Shown: in pieces, positions 8,806 to 17,336 of the stretch | Layout of the letters: each line of letters begins with the position of its first letter | Position numbering within the stretch: the stretch's first letter is position 1 | Assembly (NCBI RefSeq): GCF_900105315.1 | Contig: NZ_LT629766.1 | Span: forward strand, 1,364,001-1,428,000 | Direction of reading: 5' to 3' | Length of the DNA: 64,000 nt | Origin: Brevibacterium siliguriense | GTDB taxonomy: Bacteria; Actinomycetota; Actinomycetes; Actinomycetales; Brevibacteriaceae | Notes under the pieces: model-generated | The model's database searches: none | What the model saw: only the letters and a program-made list of their open reading frames with translations | What the model was told of the DNA's origin: nothing | Made by a program: the position numbers and the translations under genes

Positions 8806-9655
8806 CGACATCCCCTCCAGTTGTTGTGCTGAGGAGCGTCGCATCACTGAGGGTCCCTCTAGACAGCGAAGCAAATTGTTCCTGCAAATCCTGCGGCCCG
8901 AGGTCGCGCAAGCGCGGGCCGTCAAAGTCTAGGACGATCTTGCCAGCATGCATCATGATCAGGCGGTCGGCATGTGTCAATGCGTGATTCATGTCATGCG
9001 TCACCATGATGGTTGTAATCTGCTTTTGTCGCACGACTCGTTCGGTGGCTTCGTTAACTCTGCCGGCACTGTTGGGGTCGAGAGCTGCGACATGTTCGTC
9101 TAATAACATGACAGCAGGGTCTCCAATCGCTGCCATAGCAACCGCAATGGCCTGGCGCTGTCCCCCAGAGAGATTGCCGGAAATTGTGGACAAACGGTCT
9201 TCGAGCCCCATATTCAGCGGTTCGAGAAGTTCTGCAGCCATATTCCGAATACTCTTCTTCGAGGGCAACCGCAGTCGAAAGCGATTCGACTTTCCTGCTA
9301 TTGCGAGAGCGAAATTCTCTTCGATTGTCAGCGCTGAGATCATATTCTGTTGTGGGTCCTGTCGTACCCGCGAGATGCTTCCCACTCTGCGCCAACTGGG
9401 ACGGCGCGACAAGTCAGTGCCTCGAACTTCTACCGAGCCTTCGTCAGCGAGAATGTTGCCGGCAATGATGGACAGCATAGTCGACTTGCCCGCTCCGTTC
9501 GAACCGATGACGGAAAGAAATGTCCCCGGCGAAACGCTGAGGCTGATCCCATCGAGAGCGGTGAAGTCCTCTTGCCCTGGACGTTGAAACCGTTTAGTAA
9601 TATTCGTCAGTCGCACGTCTGAGACTGTGGCCTGATGATCAGATGAAGCTTGCAA
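8789..9655 (-). CDS. ABC transporter ATP-binding protein
   Basis: About 288 residues. Walker A (GSNGAGKS), the ABC signature (LSGGQRQ) and Walker B (AVMLLDEHVAALD) are all intact, followed by the switch histidine in VTHDMNHAL. The preferred start is TTG at 9655 with AGGAGG six bases upstream; it overlaps the permease gene by 17 bases. The aspartate-glutamate pair after Walker B and the domain order fit an importer ATPase of the family that works with ABC_sub_bind lipoproteins (TrpXYZ type). It energises uptake of the operon substrate together with the next two upstream genes. Confidence 0.92.
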   Translation of the reverse strand: MQASSDHQATVSDVRLTNITKRFQRPGQEDFTALDGISLSVSPGTFLSVIGSNGAGKSTMLSIIAGNILADEGSVEVRGTDLSRRPSWRRVGSISRVRQDPQQNMISALTIEENFALAIAGKSNRFRLRLPSKKSIRNMAAELLEPLNMGLEDRLSTISGNLSGGQRQAIAVAMAAIGDPAVMLLDEHVAALDPNSAGRVNEATERVVRQKQITTIMVTHDMNHALTHADRLIMMHAGKIVLDFDGPRLRDLGPQDLQEQFASLSRGTLSDATLLSTTTGGDVVDCQE

Positions 9656-10589
9656 CTCGGTCCTCCTCGTAGAACTGGGTTTGGGCGATCCGACGTTCTT
9701 TTCTACCCTTGCTCGTGAAACTGACTGTGATGGATTTGCCATGGGAACGGGCAGCGATCACCAATACCACCAAAGATGCTGTGATGAGCTGCAGTAGGTT
9801 GGGGTTCAGTCCCAGGTGAAGTGCACCGGACACTGCGAATCGATAGACAATTGCACCGCCAACGAGGGCGAGAACGATGAGAAGGATCCGCGGCGAGCGT
9901 GTCATGCTCAGTCCAATCATCATGGCGGCAAGTCCGATGACAATCACAGTTGTTTGGATGGTGACGTCCATAAAGCCTTGACTGTGGACCACCAATCCGC
10001 CACTCAGCGCTGCCAACGCATTTGCGATCGCGAGGCCGACTGCTTGTCTCCTTTCGGTGCGCACGCCCAAACCGCGAGCGGTCTGGATGTCTTTGCCGGC
10101 CGCGACGAGTGACAGTCCGTACTCAGTATGGAGGAACCACAGATAGGCACTGCACAGCACAGCGGCCACGAGGGCTCCAGTGATAATGGTGACCGTACCG
10201 TAGGAAAGTGTGGTCGTCTCCGCCCAGCTGAAAATGGTGGTGCTGCCAGCCAGTGAGAGATTTCCCGAGTTCATGATGATCAGGCACAGTGAGTAGCAGG
10301 CGGTCGCGACTAGAATTCCCGAGAGCAACACGCTTAGTCGCAGGACCAGGTGGAGCCCGGCGGTGATCAATCCGCAGATCATCCCCGCGACCATTGAAAT
10401 TCCGAGGCTGATAAACGGGTTGTATCCTGCAATACTGAGGGTTGCTGCGACGGAGCCGCCGACTCCGAACGACCCTTGCAGGGTGAGGTCTGGCAGGCTC
10501 ATGACGCCCATCGCCAGATATATTCCGAGGACCAGGGGCACGTACAGCAGCCCAACTTGAAGTGACACTTCTATGAGATTCCACAACAT
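9639..10589 (-). CDS. ABC transporter permease
   Basis: About 316 residues with eight to nine transmembrane helices and the branched-chain-amino-acid-permease-like (BPD_transp_2) pattern, including the loop AAGKDIQTARGLGVRTERRQ that contacts the ATPase. The ATG at 10589 is preceded by AAGGACTCC. It sits between the substrate-binding lipoprotein and the ATPase, 16 bases after the former and overlapping the latter, completing a single-permease importer. Families of this type carry aromatic amino acids or similar small organic solutes; the substrate here is unknown. Confidence 0.9.
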   Translation of the reverse strand: MLWNLIEVSLQVGLLYVPLVLGIYLAMGVMSLPDLTLQGSFGVGGSVAATLSIAGYNPFISLGISMVAGMICGLITAGLHLVLRLSVLLSGILVATACYSLCLIIMNSGNLSLAGSTTIFSWAETTTLSYGTVTIITGALVAAVLCSAYLWFLHTEYGLSLVAAGKDIQTARGLGVRTERRQAVGLAIANALAALSGGLVVHSQGFMDVTIQTTVIVIGLAAMMIGLSMTRSPRILLIVLALVGGAIVYRFAVSGALHLGLNPNLLQLITASLVVLVIAARSHGKSITVSFTSKGRKERRIAQTQFYEEDRVASFI

Positions 10590-10605
10590 TGGGGAGTCCT
10601 TTTCG

Positions 10606-11586
10606 TCAGTAGGTTGTGATAGCTGATTCTTTGATGTCGCTGGGAATGTCGAGCCCGAGCTTCTCCAGCTTCGTGATGTTGAGGTCGTACCCACTGGCTT
10701 CTGGAACGACCACAGCAGTTTCTGCTGGGTCAGCACCATCCACCACCTTTACCGCCAGTTTGGCCACCTCGGCGCCGACATCCTTATAGTCGAAGGTCGT
10801 CGAGAGAACTCCACCTTCCTCCACGACCATGCTTGTTCCGCCAAATACCGGCAGGTTTGCATCATCGGCGGTCTGCATGAGTCCTCCGATTGCGCTCATG
10901 GTGGCGTTGTCGCCCGGGATTTCAATGGCGTCGGCACGTCCCACAAGCGATTTCGTCGCTTGGACGATCTCTGACCCGGTGGTGATGCTTGCGGGCACAT
11001 ATTCGATTCCTAGGGAGTCCAAGTGCTTCATTGCCTTCTTCGTCTGCGCTTCGCCGGCCGGGTCGCCGAGCTTCCAAACCAATCCCACGGTGCCCACTTC
11101 AGGCATGATCTTTCTCATCGCATCGATGTCTGGTGCAGGATCGAGAATGTCAGCGACTCCGGTGACATTCTTTCCGGGATTCTGCATCGAGTCGACGAGC
11201 TTCGCCTCGACGGGTGTGGATGAGGCGGCGAATACGATAGGGATGTCTTTGATCACCGTGGACATCAGTTGAGATGCTGCTGTGCCTATGGGAACGACGA
11301 CGTCACAGCCGTCGTTGATGAACTTCTGCGCGATGGTCTGTTCTGCTGCAGTATCGCCGTTGGGATTTTCAGTCACGACATTCAAGCCCGCATCCTTTTG
11401 GGTCTCGAGCTGATCGTCGATCCCTTTCAGTATGTCGCTGATAACAGTCGCGGTAGTGTTCTGGTCGATGCAAACGGTTTTTCCCTCGTATTTGCCAGCA
11501 GCATCGGACGCGTTCCCGCAGGCAGACATTGCCAGCAAACACAAACAACCTAATGAAGACATGGCAAGGGAGGACATGCGTTTCAT
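10606..11586 (-). CDS. ABC transporter substrate-binding lipoprotein (ABC_sub_bind family)
   Basis: 326 residues with a lipoprotein signal: basic N-terminus, hydrophobic core and lipobox LAMSAC with the acylated cysteine at residue 23. The mature part has the ABC_sub_bind fold, with the motif IPIVFAASSTPVEAKLV and the hinge-region match NVTGVADILD that are typical of this family. It captures substrate outside the membrane for the adjacent permease and ATPase. It is the fifth gene of the operon that begins with the lipoyl protein at 15162. Confidence 0.9.
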   Translation of the reverse strand: MKRMSSLAMSSLGCLCLLAMSACGNASDAAGKYEGKTVCIDQNTTATVISDILKGIDDQLETQKDAGLNVVTENPNGDTAAEQTIAQKFINDGCDVVVPIGTAASQLMSTVIKDIPIVFAASSTPVEAKLVDSMQNPGKNVTGVADILDPAPDIDAMRKIMPEVGTVGLVWKLGDPAGEAQTKKAMKHLDSLGIEYVPASITTGSEIVQATKSLVGRADAIEIPGDNATMSAIGGLMQTADDANLPVFGGTSMVVEEGGVLSTTFDYKDVGAEVAKLAVKVVDGADPAETAVVVPEASGYDLNITKLEKLGLDIPSDIKESAITTY

Positions 11587-11625
11587 GATGAGATCTCCTT
11601 ATTAAATCTTGGGCGCTGAGTGCCC

Positions 11626-12975
11626 CTACTCGAACCTGACTTGCTCACGGACTTCTCGAACGGCTCTGCCTAACGCGTCGACGGTTTCATCGACTTGCTC
11701 GCGTGTGAACGTAAGCGGAGGGCAGATTCCGAACCGATCTCCTCGATAGCCGTCGACGTTTCCGCTGAACGAAGGATTGATGAGTACTCCCAGCTCCTGA
11801 GTTCGACGAGCGATGCGGGTAGCTATCGCTATTTCTGGAGAGAATGGTTCCTTAGTTTCTCTGTCGGCCACGATCTCGATTCCACATAGCATGCCTTTCC
11901 CGGAAACTTCACCGACGATATCCAGACCACCGATTTCTTGGGCCACCCGCTCTTGCAGGTAGGATCCGACGGTCGCTGCGTTTTCCACGAGCTTGTTGTC
12001 TTGGATGTAGGTCAGGACAGCCGAGCCCACTGCGCAGGAGAGTGGGTTGCCGCCGTAGGTGAATCCGTGTTCGAAAGCACCGCTTCCAATGCGTACAGCG
12101 TCATGGATCTCATTTGTTGTGATGACCGCGCCCAGCGGAGTATAGCCGCTGCTGATCCCTTTTCCGCAGGTGATGATGTCGGGGCGCGTGTTCCAATGTT
12201 CAATGGCAAAATTGGCTCCCGTACGTCCCATCCCTGAAAGAACTTCGTCGACTATCAGGAGAACGTCGTACTTGTCACAGATCTCTCTGACCCGTGAAAA
12301 GTACTTCGGGTCCGCGACCATGCCCATTGCGGCAGCTCCGACAATCGGTTCAGCGATGAATGCGGCGACACTTTCTGGTCCCTCATTGAGGATGAGTCTT
12401 TCCACGTCATCGGCGCACTGCAGTGTGCAAGATGATCGCTCGGAACAGAACTGACACCGGTACTGGTAGGGAGGAGCGGCGTGAGGAAAAGGTAGGAGCA
12501 TCGGGAGGTAATTCTTTCGTCGAAGCACATGCCCGGTGGCTGACAGAGCTCCGAGAGTGTTGCCGTGGTAGCTGCGCCAGCGTCCTACGATCTTGTACTT
12601 CTCGGAATTACCGGATTCCACATGGTAGTGACGTGCGAGTTTGATCGCGGTCTCGTTGGCTTCGGAACCACCCGAGACGAACCGGACTTTGTCGAGCCCA
12701 TTGGGCGCGAACTCTGCTAGCTGCTGCGCAAGCGCTTCCTGAGGTTCGCTGGTGAATGCTCCGCAGAAACTCACCTTACGTGCCTGCTCGGTCATGGCAT
12801 CGATGACCTTCTCGACTCCATAGCCGATACTGATGACAACATTGCCACCGGAAGAAGCATCGAGGTACTGATTGCCATCGGCGTCCCATACGTGCACACC
12901 GTCGGCGTGACTGACCATTTTGGGGGTATTGACCAGATCTCGATGAAACACGCTAGTTTGGGCTTTGGTTTTCAT
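11626..12975 (-). CDS. Class III (PLP-dependent) aminotransferase
   Basis: 449 residues with the full class III fold. YHGNTLGALSATG and the sequence LLIVDEVLSGMGRTG contain the cofactor-contacting residues, and CGKGISSGYTPLGAV carries the Schiff-base lysine. The ATG at 12975 has GGAGG upstream and overlaps the E1 beta stop in ATGA. Enzymes of this class move an amino group from an omega-amine or similar donor to pyruvate or 2-oxoglutarate. In this operon it probably converts an imported amino compound to the oxo compound that feeds the dehydrogenase complex; a 2-oxoacid product would be required. A four-cysteine cluster (residues 177-193: CQFCSERSSCTLQC) is an odd insertion that might bind a metal. 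Confidence 0.9.
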   Translation of the reverse strand: MKTKAQTSVFHRDLVNTPKMVSHADGVHVWDADGNQYLDASSGGNVVISIGYGVEKVIDAMTEQARKVSFCGAFTSEPQEALAQQLAEFAPNGLDKVRFVSGGSEANETAIKLARHYHVESGNSEKYKIVGRWRSYHGNTLGALSATGHVLRRKNYLPMLLPFPHAAPPYQYRCQFCSERSSCTLQCADDVERLILNEGPESVAAFIAEPIVGAAAMGMVADPKYFSRVREICDKYDVLLIVDEVLSGMGRTGANFAIEHWNTRPDIITCGKGISSGYTPLGAVITTNEIHDAVRIGSGAFEHGFTYGGNPLSCAVGSAVLTYIQDNKLVENAATVGSYLQERVAQEIGGLDIVGEVSGKGMLCGIEIVADRETKEPFSPEIAIATRIARRTQELGVLINPSFSGNVDGYRGDRFGICPPLTFTREQVDETVDALGRAVREVREQVRFE

Positions 12976-13961
12976 ACTGCTACCTCCGTTTTCACAAGGG
13001 TCTTGACTGCGTCGACAATGCGAACCGTGTCGGGCAAATACGAGTTCTCTAAGCTTTGTGCATAGGGGATTGGCACATCCGGCGGGGCAAGAACGTCGAT
13101 TCGGCATGAGCCGCCGTCAAGTGATGCGTGGCGAACGATTTGAGTGCAGATTTCGCTGGTCGGACCTCCAGTTGGCCAGGACTCCTCGACCAGAAGCAAA
13201 GCCTGCGTCTTCTGCGCAGAACGAAGAATGGTAGGAACATCCAACGGTTTGATAGTACGGAGATCGACGATTTCAGCAGCGATACCTTCCTTGGCGAGTT
13301 GCTTGGCTGCACGAACCGCACGTTTGACCATCATTCCCGACGTCACGATCGTGACATCGTCGCCGTCATGCACGACGTCGGCTGCACCGATGGGTACCTG
13401 TTGATTCCTATCAACGTTTCCCCTGCCGGCGTGTAGCAAACTCATGTGCTCGAGAAATACCACTGGATTCGGGTCAGCAATTGCTGCCGACATCAATGAG
13501 TATGAATCTTGTGGTGTAGTTGGAGCAACGATTTTGAGCCCAGGGAAGTTCATCAGTGCACCAACAGGAGTTTCCGGATGCCCTCTGTGTGGTCCAGTTC
13601 CATATTTGGCACGAACGACGACCGGCACAGTCAGACCACCAGCTGTTCTGAATGCAACTGATGCCCCCTCCAGCCCAAGGGGAGTCATCGCCAGATTGAC
13701 AAACTCGCCGAACATCAGATCGACGATGGGTCGAGCGCCCGCCATTGCCGCACCGATTGCAGTGCCGACCATTGCCGCCTCAGAGATCGGGGCGTCAATG
13801 AGTGCGTCTTGTGGTCCGAATCGTTCCCATAGTCCTTTGCTTGAGTTCATCGGCCCGCCGAACTCGCCGATGTCCTGCCCCATCAGGAATATTGAGGAAT
13901 CAGCGGCCATGGCATCCCCGATAGCTTCAACGATCGCCTCACTCATCGTCATTCGAGTCAT
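12972..13961 (-). CDS. 2-oxoacid dehydrogenase E1 beta subunit
   Basis: 329 residues of the transketolase-like pyrimidine-binding and C-terminal domains. Family landmarks include GQDIGEFGG near the N-terminus, DAPISEAAMVGTAIGAAMAG, and LLLVEESWPTGG in the C-terminal domain. With the alpha subunit it forms the ThDP-dependent E1 that decarboxylates a 2-oxoacid and reductively acylates the lipoyl carrier. ATG at 13961 follows GGAGGGCCGC and overlaps the alpha-subunit stop by ATGA. The overall type is that of acetoin or branched-chain 2-oxoacid dehydrogenases rather than the single-chain pyruvate E1. Confidence 0.92.
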   Translation of the reverse strand: MTRMTMSEAIVEAIGDAMAADSSIFLMGQDIGEFGGPMNSSKGLWERFGPQDALIDAPISEAAMVGTAIGAAMAGARPIVDLMFGEFVNLAMTPLGLEGASVAFRTAGGLTVPVVVRAKYGTGPHRGHPETPVGALMNFPGLKIVAPTTPQDSYSLMSAAIADPNPVVFLEHMSLLHAGRGNVDRNQQVPIGAADVVHDGDDVTIVTSGMMVKRAVRAAKQLAKEGIAAEIVDLRTIKPLDVPTILRSAQKTQALLLVEESWPTGGPTSEICTQIVRHASLDGGSCRIDVLAPPDVPIPYAQSLENSYLPDTVRIVDAVKTLVKTEVAV

Positions 13962-14923
13962 GATGCGGCCCTCCAATCTTCGGAGTAGGGCGAACGGTTG
14001 AGCAGATCGTGCTCCCGTTCCTGCTTCGCCTCTGCGATGATCTCGAGCATCTGCTGATTCTCGGAGGCGATGTGTTCCTGTGCTTCTTTGTGTGAGAGGA
14101 CCCCCTTGTCGGCAAGCGAATCGCGGTACCTGGTGAGAGGATCTCGCGCCTCCCAACAGCTGACTTCCTCAGCGGTTCGGTAGACCTCCGGGTCAGTCAT
14201 ATAGTGGCCTCCGAGACGATAAGTCTTAGCGTGGATGAAACTCGGTCCAGCTCCATGTCTCGCACGTTCGACTGCCTGGTTCCGGTTGCGTATAACGTCG
14301 TCAACGTCGTTGCCGTCGACATCCACGGCGGGCATGCCGCAGGCGCGAGCCCGAGCCGAGACGTCGTTGCCCGCAATTGCGACTGATGCCGGCAATGAAG
14401 TCGCATACTGGTTGTTCTGACAGATGTAGACGATCGGAAGTTGGAGCATCGACGCTATGTTCATCGATTCGTAGACGATGCCGGAATTGACGGTCCCGTC
14501 TCCAAATGCGCATACCGCAATGGCTTCTGACGATTGTCGTTTGAGGTGAAGGGCGGCTCCGGTCGCATACGACACCGATGTGCCCAACGAGCCCGAGAAC
14601 ATTCCTATGAAATTGCTGCTGGGGCTCGGGCAGATGTCTCCGCGCCAGTTCCCCAGCGACTGACTTCGGTATGTGCCGAACACATTTGCCGCAAGCTGCT
14701 CAGGGGTTGAGCCGCGCAGCAGTGCGACAGCGCAAGCTCCGCGGAAGTGTGGAGCGACGACGTCAGTGACTTCCAAGCCTGCGAATCCTCCGACGATCAC
14801 CGCCTCTTCACCGCGTGCTTCGTGCCAATGCGGGTTGTGCTCGCACATTGCTTGGTCGAAACTGCGAGCTTGGACAAGTTGTCTCCAGATCCCAAGTTCG
14901 TCTCGGGCTCCATTGAGTGTCAT
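13958..14923 (-). CDS. 2-oxoacid dehydrogenase E1 alpha subunit
   Basis: 321 residues. The ThDP/Mg motif is complete (FGDGTVNSGIVYESMN ... CQNNQYATS), and HFRGACAVALLRG matches the conserved N-terminal region of acetoin/pyruvate-type alpha subunits. The C-terminal region includes the phosphorylation-loop-like segment RLGGHYMTDPEVYR. The start ATG overlaps the stop of the lipoyl-domain gene in ATGA, so the first three genes are tightly coupled. Substrate specificity cannot be read from sequence. Confidence 0.92.
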   Translation of the reverse strand: MTLNGARDELGIWRQLVQARSFDQAMCEHNPHWHEARGEEAVIVGGFAGLEVTDVVAPHFRGACAVALLRGSTPEQLAANVFGTYRSQSLGNWRGDICPSPSSNFIGMFSGSLGTSVSYATGAALHLKRQSSEAIAVCAFGDGTVNSGIVYESMNIASMLQLPIVYICQNNQYATSLPASVAIAGNDVSARARACGMPAVDVDGNDVDDVIRNRNQAVERARHGAGPSFIHAKTYRLGGHYMTDPEVYRTAEEVSCWEARDPLTRYRDSLADKGVLSHKEAQEHIASENQQMLEIIAEAKQEREHDLLNRSPYSEDWRAAS

Positions 14924-15162
14924 CTCTTGACCTCGATCGTTCCGATGACCACGCCTAGGGTCAATGTGTCATCAGGAGAGACTCGTTGCTCGTGGAGGAC
15001 GCCGGACACTGGCGCGACGACTTCGCTGCTGACCTTATCGGTCATGACTTCGGCCACTGCCTCACCTGCTTCGACGCTTTCTCCTTCGTCGACGAGCCAG
15101 TCGACGAAGATGCCTTCTTCGTTTCCTTCACCGAGGTCAGCCACCGTGACTTCCGTAATCAT
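14920..15162 (-). CDS. Free-standing lipoyl-domain protein
   Basis: 80 residues, essentially a single biotinyl/lipoyl domain. The lipoylation lysine is K43 in MTDKVSS, within the hairpin preceded by GESVEAGEAVAEV. It has no subunit-binding or catalytic domain; the E2 core is encoded seven genes away. The ATG at 15162 follows AAGGAAGTTCGA. It is the first gene of the operon and probably serves as the mobile acyl carrier between E1 and the separate E2 core. A cryptic palindromic operator lies just upstream (15179-15189). Confidence 0.9.
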   Translation of the reverse strand: MITEVTVADLGEGNEEGIFVDWLVDEGESVEAGEAVAEVMTDKVSSEVVAPVSGVLHEQRVSPDDTLTLGVVIGTIEVKR

Positions 15163-15178
15163 TCGAACTTCCTTTAAT

Positions 15179-15189
15179 TGGTAGTACCA
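15179..15189. promoter_or_regulatory. GntR/FadR-type palindrome upstream of the lipoyl-E1-E2 operon
   Basis: TGGTA-G-TACCA is a perfect short inverted repeat located 16 bases before the lipoyl gene start and between it and the divergent FadR-type regulator gene. FadR-subfamily proteins bind TGGT...ACCA elements of about this spacing, so it is a good candidate operator. The assignment is inference. Confidence 0.5.
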
Positions 15190-15262
15190 CTTTCTGAGGC
15201 GGTACGACCTATTATTGGATTGGGTGTATCGTGATGTCAATCACTTAATGAAAGAATCTCTG

Positions 15263-16033
15263 ATGGCGCGGAAAGCGGTGGTGTGTACGATGACCGGGAT
15301 GGACGATTCGACGCGTGCCGCACTGGGCGAGCTGGGCCCGGAGGCGAGCGATTCGCACAATTCGATGACGCAGATCTTTGCAGATGACCCCGTTTCCAGT
15401 CGGCTGGCAACTATCATCCATGACCTCGAGCCTGGCGCTCGGTTGCCCTCTGAGCGTCTACTCGCGGAGAAACTGCAGGTCAGCCGCAACGCAATCCGGG
15501 ACAGGATCGGTGTTCTGGAGGGGTTGGGCGCATTGGCGCGTCGGAAAGGTTCGGGTACGTATGTCGAAAGCCTGAAGCCGGACAGCCTCGCATTCGCGTT
15601 GAACCTTGCGATCAGCTCGTCTCACCTTCCGCTGTCGAGCTTGGAGTCTGTCCGTATAGCGCTCGAAAGACAGGCGGCTGCCGAGGCTACAGAGGCCGCT
15701 GATCCGGTACTGATTGCCTATATGCGAAGCGCGCTCAATTCGATGGCTTCGACCGACGATTCTATGGAGATCCTGGAAGCAGATCGGGCGTTTCATCAAT
15801 CACTGTTGCGCGCCGCAGGCAATCCAGCGCTGATCTTCTTTGCTGATGCTCTGGCTGGCGTCTTGGTGCAGGGTATGAAAGACCGAAGCGATCGTTCAGT
15901 AGCTCGCGTATCGAAGGAGGCTCTCATCGGTAAGCACGAAGACATCTACGAGGCGGTCGTGTCCGGACGGCAAGAGGCGGCAATGGCCGCAATCGACGAA
16001 CATTTCAAGGCGCTGCCGCAGCAGGCTTCGTGA
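15263..16033 (+). CDS. GntR-family (FadR subfamily) transcriptional regulator
   Basis: About 256 residues. The winged helix contains PGARLPSERLLAEKLQVSRNAIRDRIGVLEGLG, the standard GntR DNA-binding sequence with the FadR-type wing RKGSGTYV. The C-terminal all-helical FCD domain has the ligand/metal residues D and H in EADRAFHQSLLRAAGN and the GKHEDIYEAVVSG helix. The start is uncertain: ATG at 15263 is used, while ATG at 15248 and TTG at 15215 are also in frame. It is divergent from the eight-gene operon and most likely controls it in response to the substrate or an intermediate. Confidence 0.85.
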   Translation: MARKAVVCTMTGMDDSTRAALGELGPEASDSHNSMTQIFADDPVSSRLATIIHDLEPGARLPSERLLAEKLQVSRNAIRDRIGVLEGLGALARRKGSGTYVESLKPDSLAFALNLAISSSHLPLSSLESVRIALERQAAAEATEAADPVLIAYMRSALNSMASTDDSMEILEADRAFHQSLLRAAGNPALIFFADALAGVLVQGMKDRSDRSVARVSKEALIGKHEDIYEAVVSGRQEAAMAAIDEHFKALPQQAS

Positions 16034-16127
16034 GGTCTGCGCTTTGCATCTATGCGCTCAAGGCGCCCCGGTTCTGCTGCCCGACCAGCCGGCGGGTGCA
16101 ATCATGGACGGGGGTTGACCTTGGCGC

Positions 16128-17336
16128 TCAGGCGAACAGCGCGAGCCCGAACACCGCGAAGACGATGAGGAGTGCGACTCCGTGAACAGCCGTGACGCGT
16201 CGGCCCGCGAACGCTATGGTCGAGACCAGCAGCGTGATCGCGAGCAGAGCCAGATTGATCGGCGACTCGGCGAGCACGATCTGCTGATCGGTGAGCATCC
16301 CGATGACCAGCACCGTCGGAATCGTCAGCCCCACCGTCGACACCTGTGCCCCATGGCAGAGGTTGCTCACGCGCTGGATTTCACCGTTCCACGCCGCTCT
16401 GATCGAGGTGAGCGTCTCGGGCAGGAACACGATCATCGCAATGACCACCCCGGACAATGCCACCGGAGCACCGAGGCGGCTCAATCCGTCGTCGAGTAGC
16501 GTGGCCATGTCGTGGGAGAGCAGGACGATCGGCAGTACCGTGGCGACGAGGAGAGCCAGTCGGGCGACGATCTCCGTGCGGTGGGTCGAGAGGATCTCGA
16601 CGATCCCCTGCGGTTCGGACTCGGATTCGGACTCGGCCCGGTCTGCCGCCTCGGCGGGGGAGGAGCGCGTCGTTCCGGTTGTCGATGAGGCGCCCGCCGG
16701 CGCTGTGCCGGCGAGGGCCACCTCGGTGAATTCATGAGCCTGCGGACCCATCTGGCGGTAGAGGAAGAAGACATAGGCGCCGACGGTGATCACGATGATC
16801 GGGATCTCCTGCCAGGTCTCATAGGCGCCGTCAGGGGTGCCGATGAGGGCGGGCACGGCGAAGGCGAGGGCGGCGAAGACGACGATCATGACCAGGTAGT
16901 TCGAGACGCCCGTGCGATTGTGGGTGAGTGCGCCGTGGCGCAGTCCGCTGATCAGCAGACAGAGGCCGATGACAGCGCCCAGGATGATCATCGACACCGC
17001 CATCACCGAATCGCGGGCGATCGTCGCGTGATCGCCGGGGCCCAGCAGGACCGCGGCGATGAGGATGACCTCGATGAGGCAGATCGAGATCGTCAGCACG
17101 AGTGAGCCGTAGGGATCGCCGAGGCGGGACGCTAAGTGTTCGGCCTCGGTGACGACTCCGAAGGCACAGATGAGAATGACCGCGATGATGACGACGAGCG
17201 CGGTGACAAGGAGCAGCATCGGCACCGGAGGTGCGAGCAGGGAGCCCATGAATTGCAGGGCGATGAATACGCCCCAGCCGAGGACGAGTCGCAGGATTGC
17301 GGTCGGCGTGATGATGGTGCGGAGGGCGGCGGTCAT
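16128..17336 (-). CDS. chaA: Calcium/proton antiporter, ChaA family
   Basis: About 402 residues with eleven transmembrane segments arranged as the two inverted halves of the CaCA superfamily. Both acidic alpha-repeats are visible: DPYGSLVLTISICLIEVILI in the first half and VFLPETLTSIRAAWNGEIQR in the second, matching ChaA. The central cytoplasmic loop is acidic and low-complexity (a run of Glu-Ser repeats near residue 245), as in other cation exchangers. ATG at 17336 is preceded by AGGAAG. It probably exports Ca2+ (or Na+/K+) in exchange for protons. It stands alone, convergent with the GntR gene. Confidence 0.88.
   Translation of the reverse strand: MTAALRTIITPTAILRLVLGWGVFIALQFMGSLLAPPVPMLLLVTALVVIIAVILICAFGVVTEAEHLASRLGDPYGSLVLTISICLIEVILIAAVLLGPGDHATIARDSVMAVSMIILGAVIGLCLLISGLRHGALTHNRTGVSNYLVMIVVFAALAFAVPALIGTPDGAYETWQEIPIIVITVGAYVFFLYRQMGPQAHEFTEVALAGTAPAGASSTTGTTRSSPAEAADRAESESESEPQGIVEILSTHRTEIVARLALLVATVLPIVLLSHDMATLLDDGLSRLGAPVALSGVVIAMIVFLPETLTSIRAAWNGEIQRVSNLCHGAQVSTVGLTIPTVLVIGMLTDQQIVLAESPINLALLAITLLVSTIAFAGRRVTAVHGVALLIVFAVFGLALFA

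Noticed and set aside
16620..16660. Glu/Ser repeat-coding stretch as a possible repeat element
   Set aside because: It is a low-complexity acidic loop inside the ChaA-type protein, which is normal for cation exchangers.
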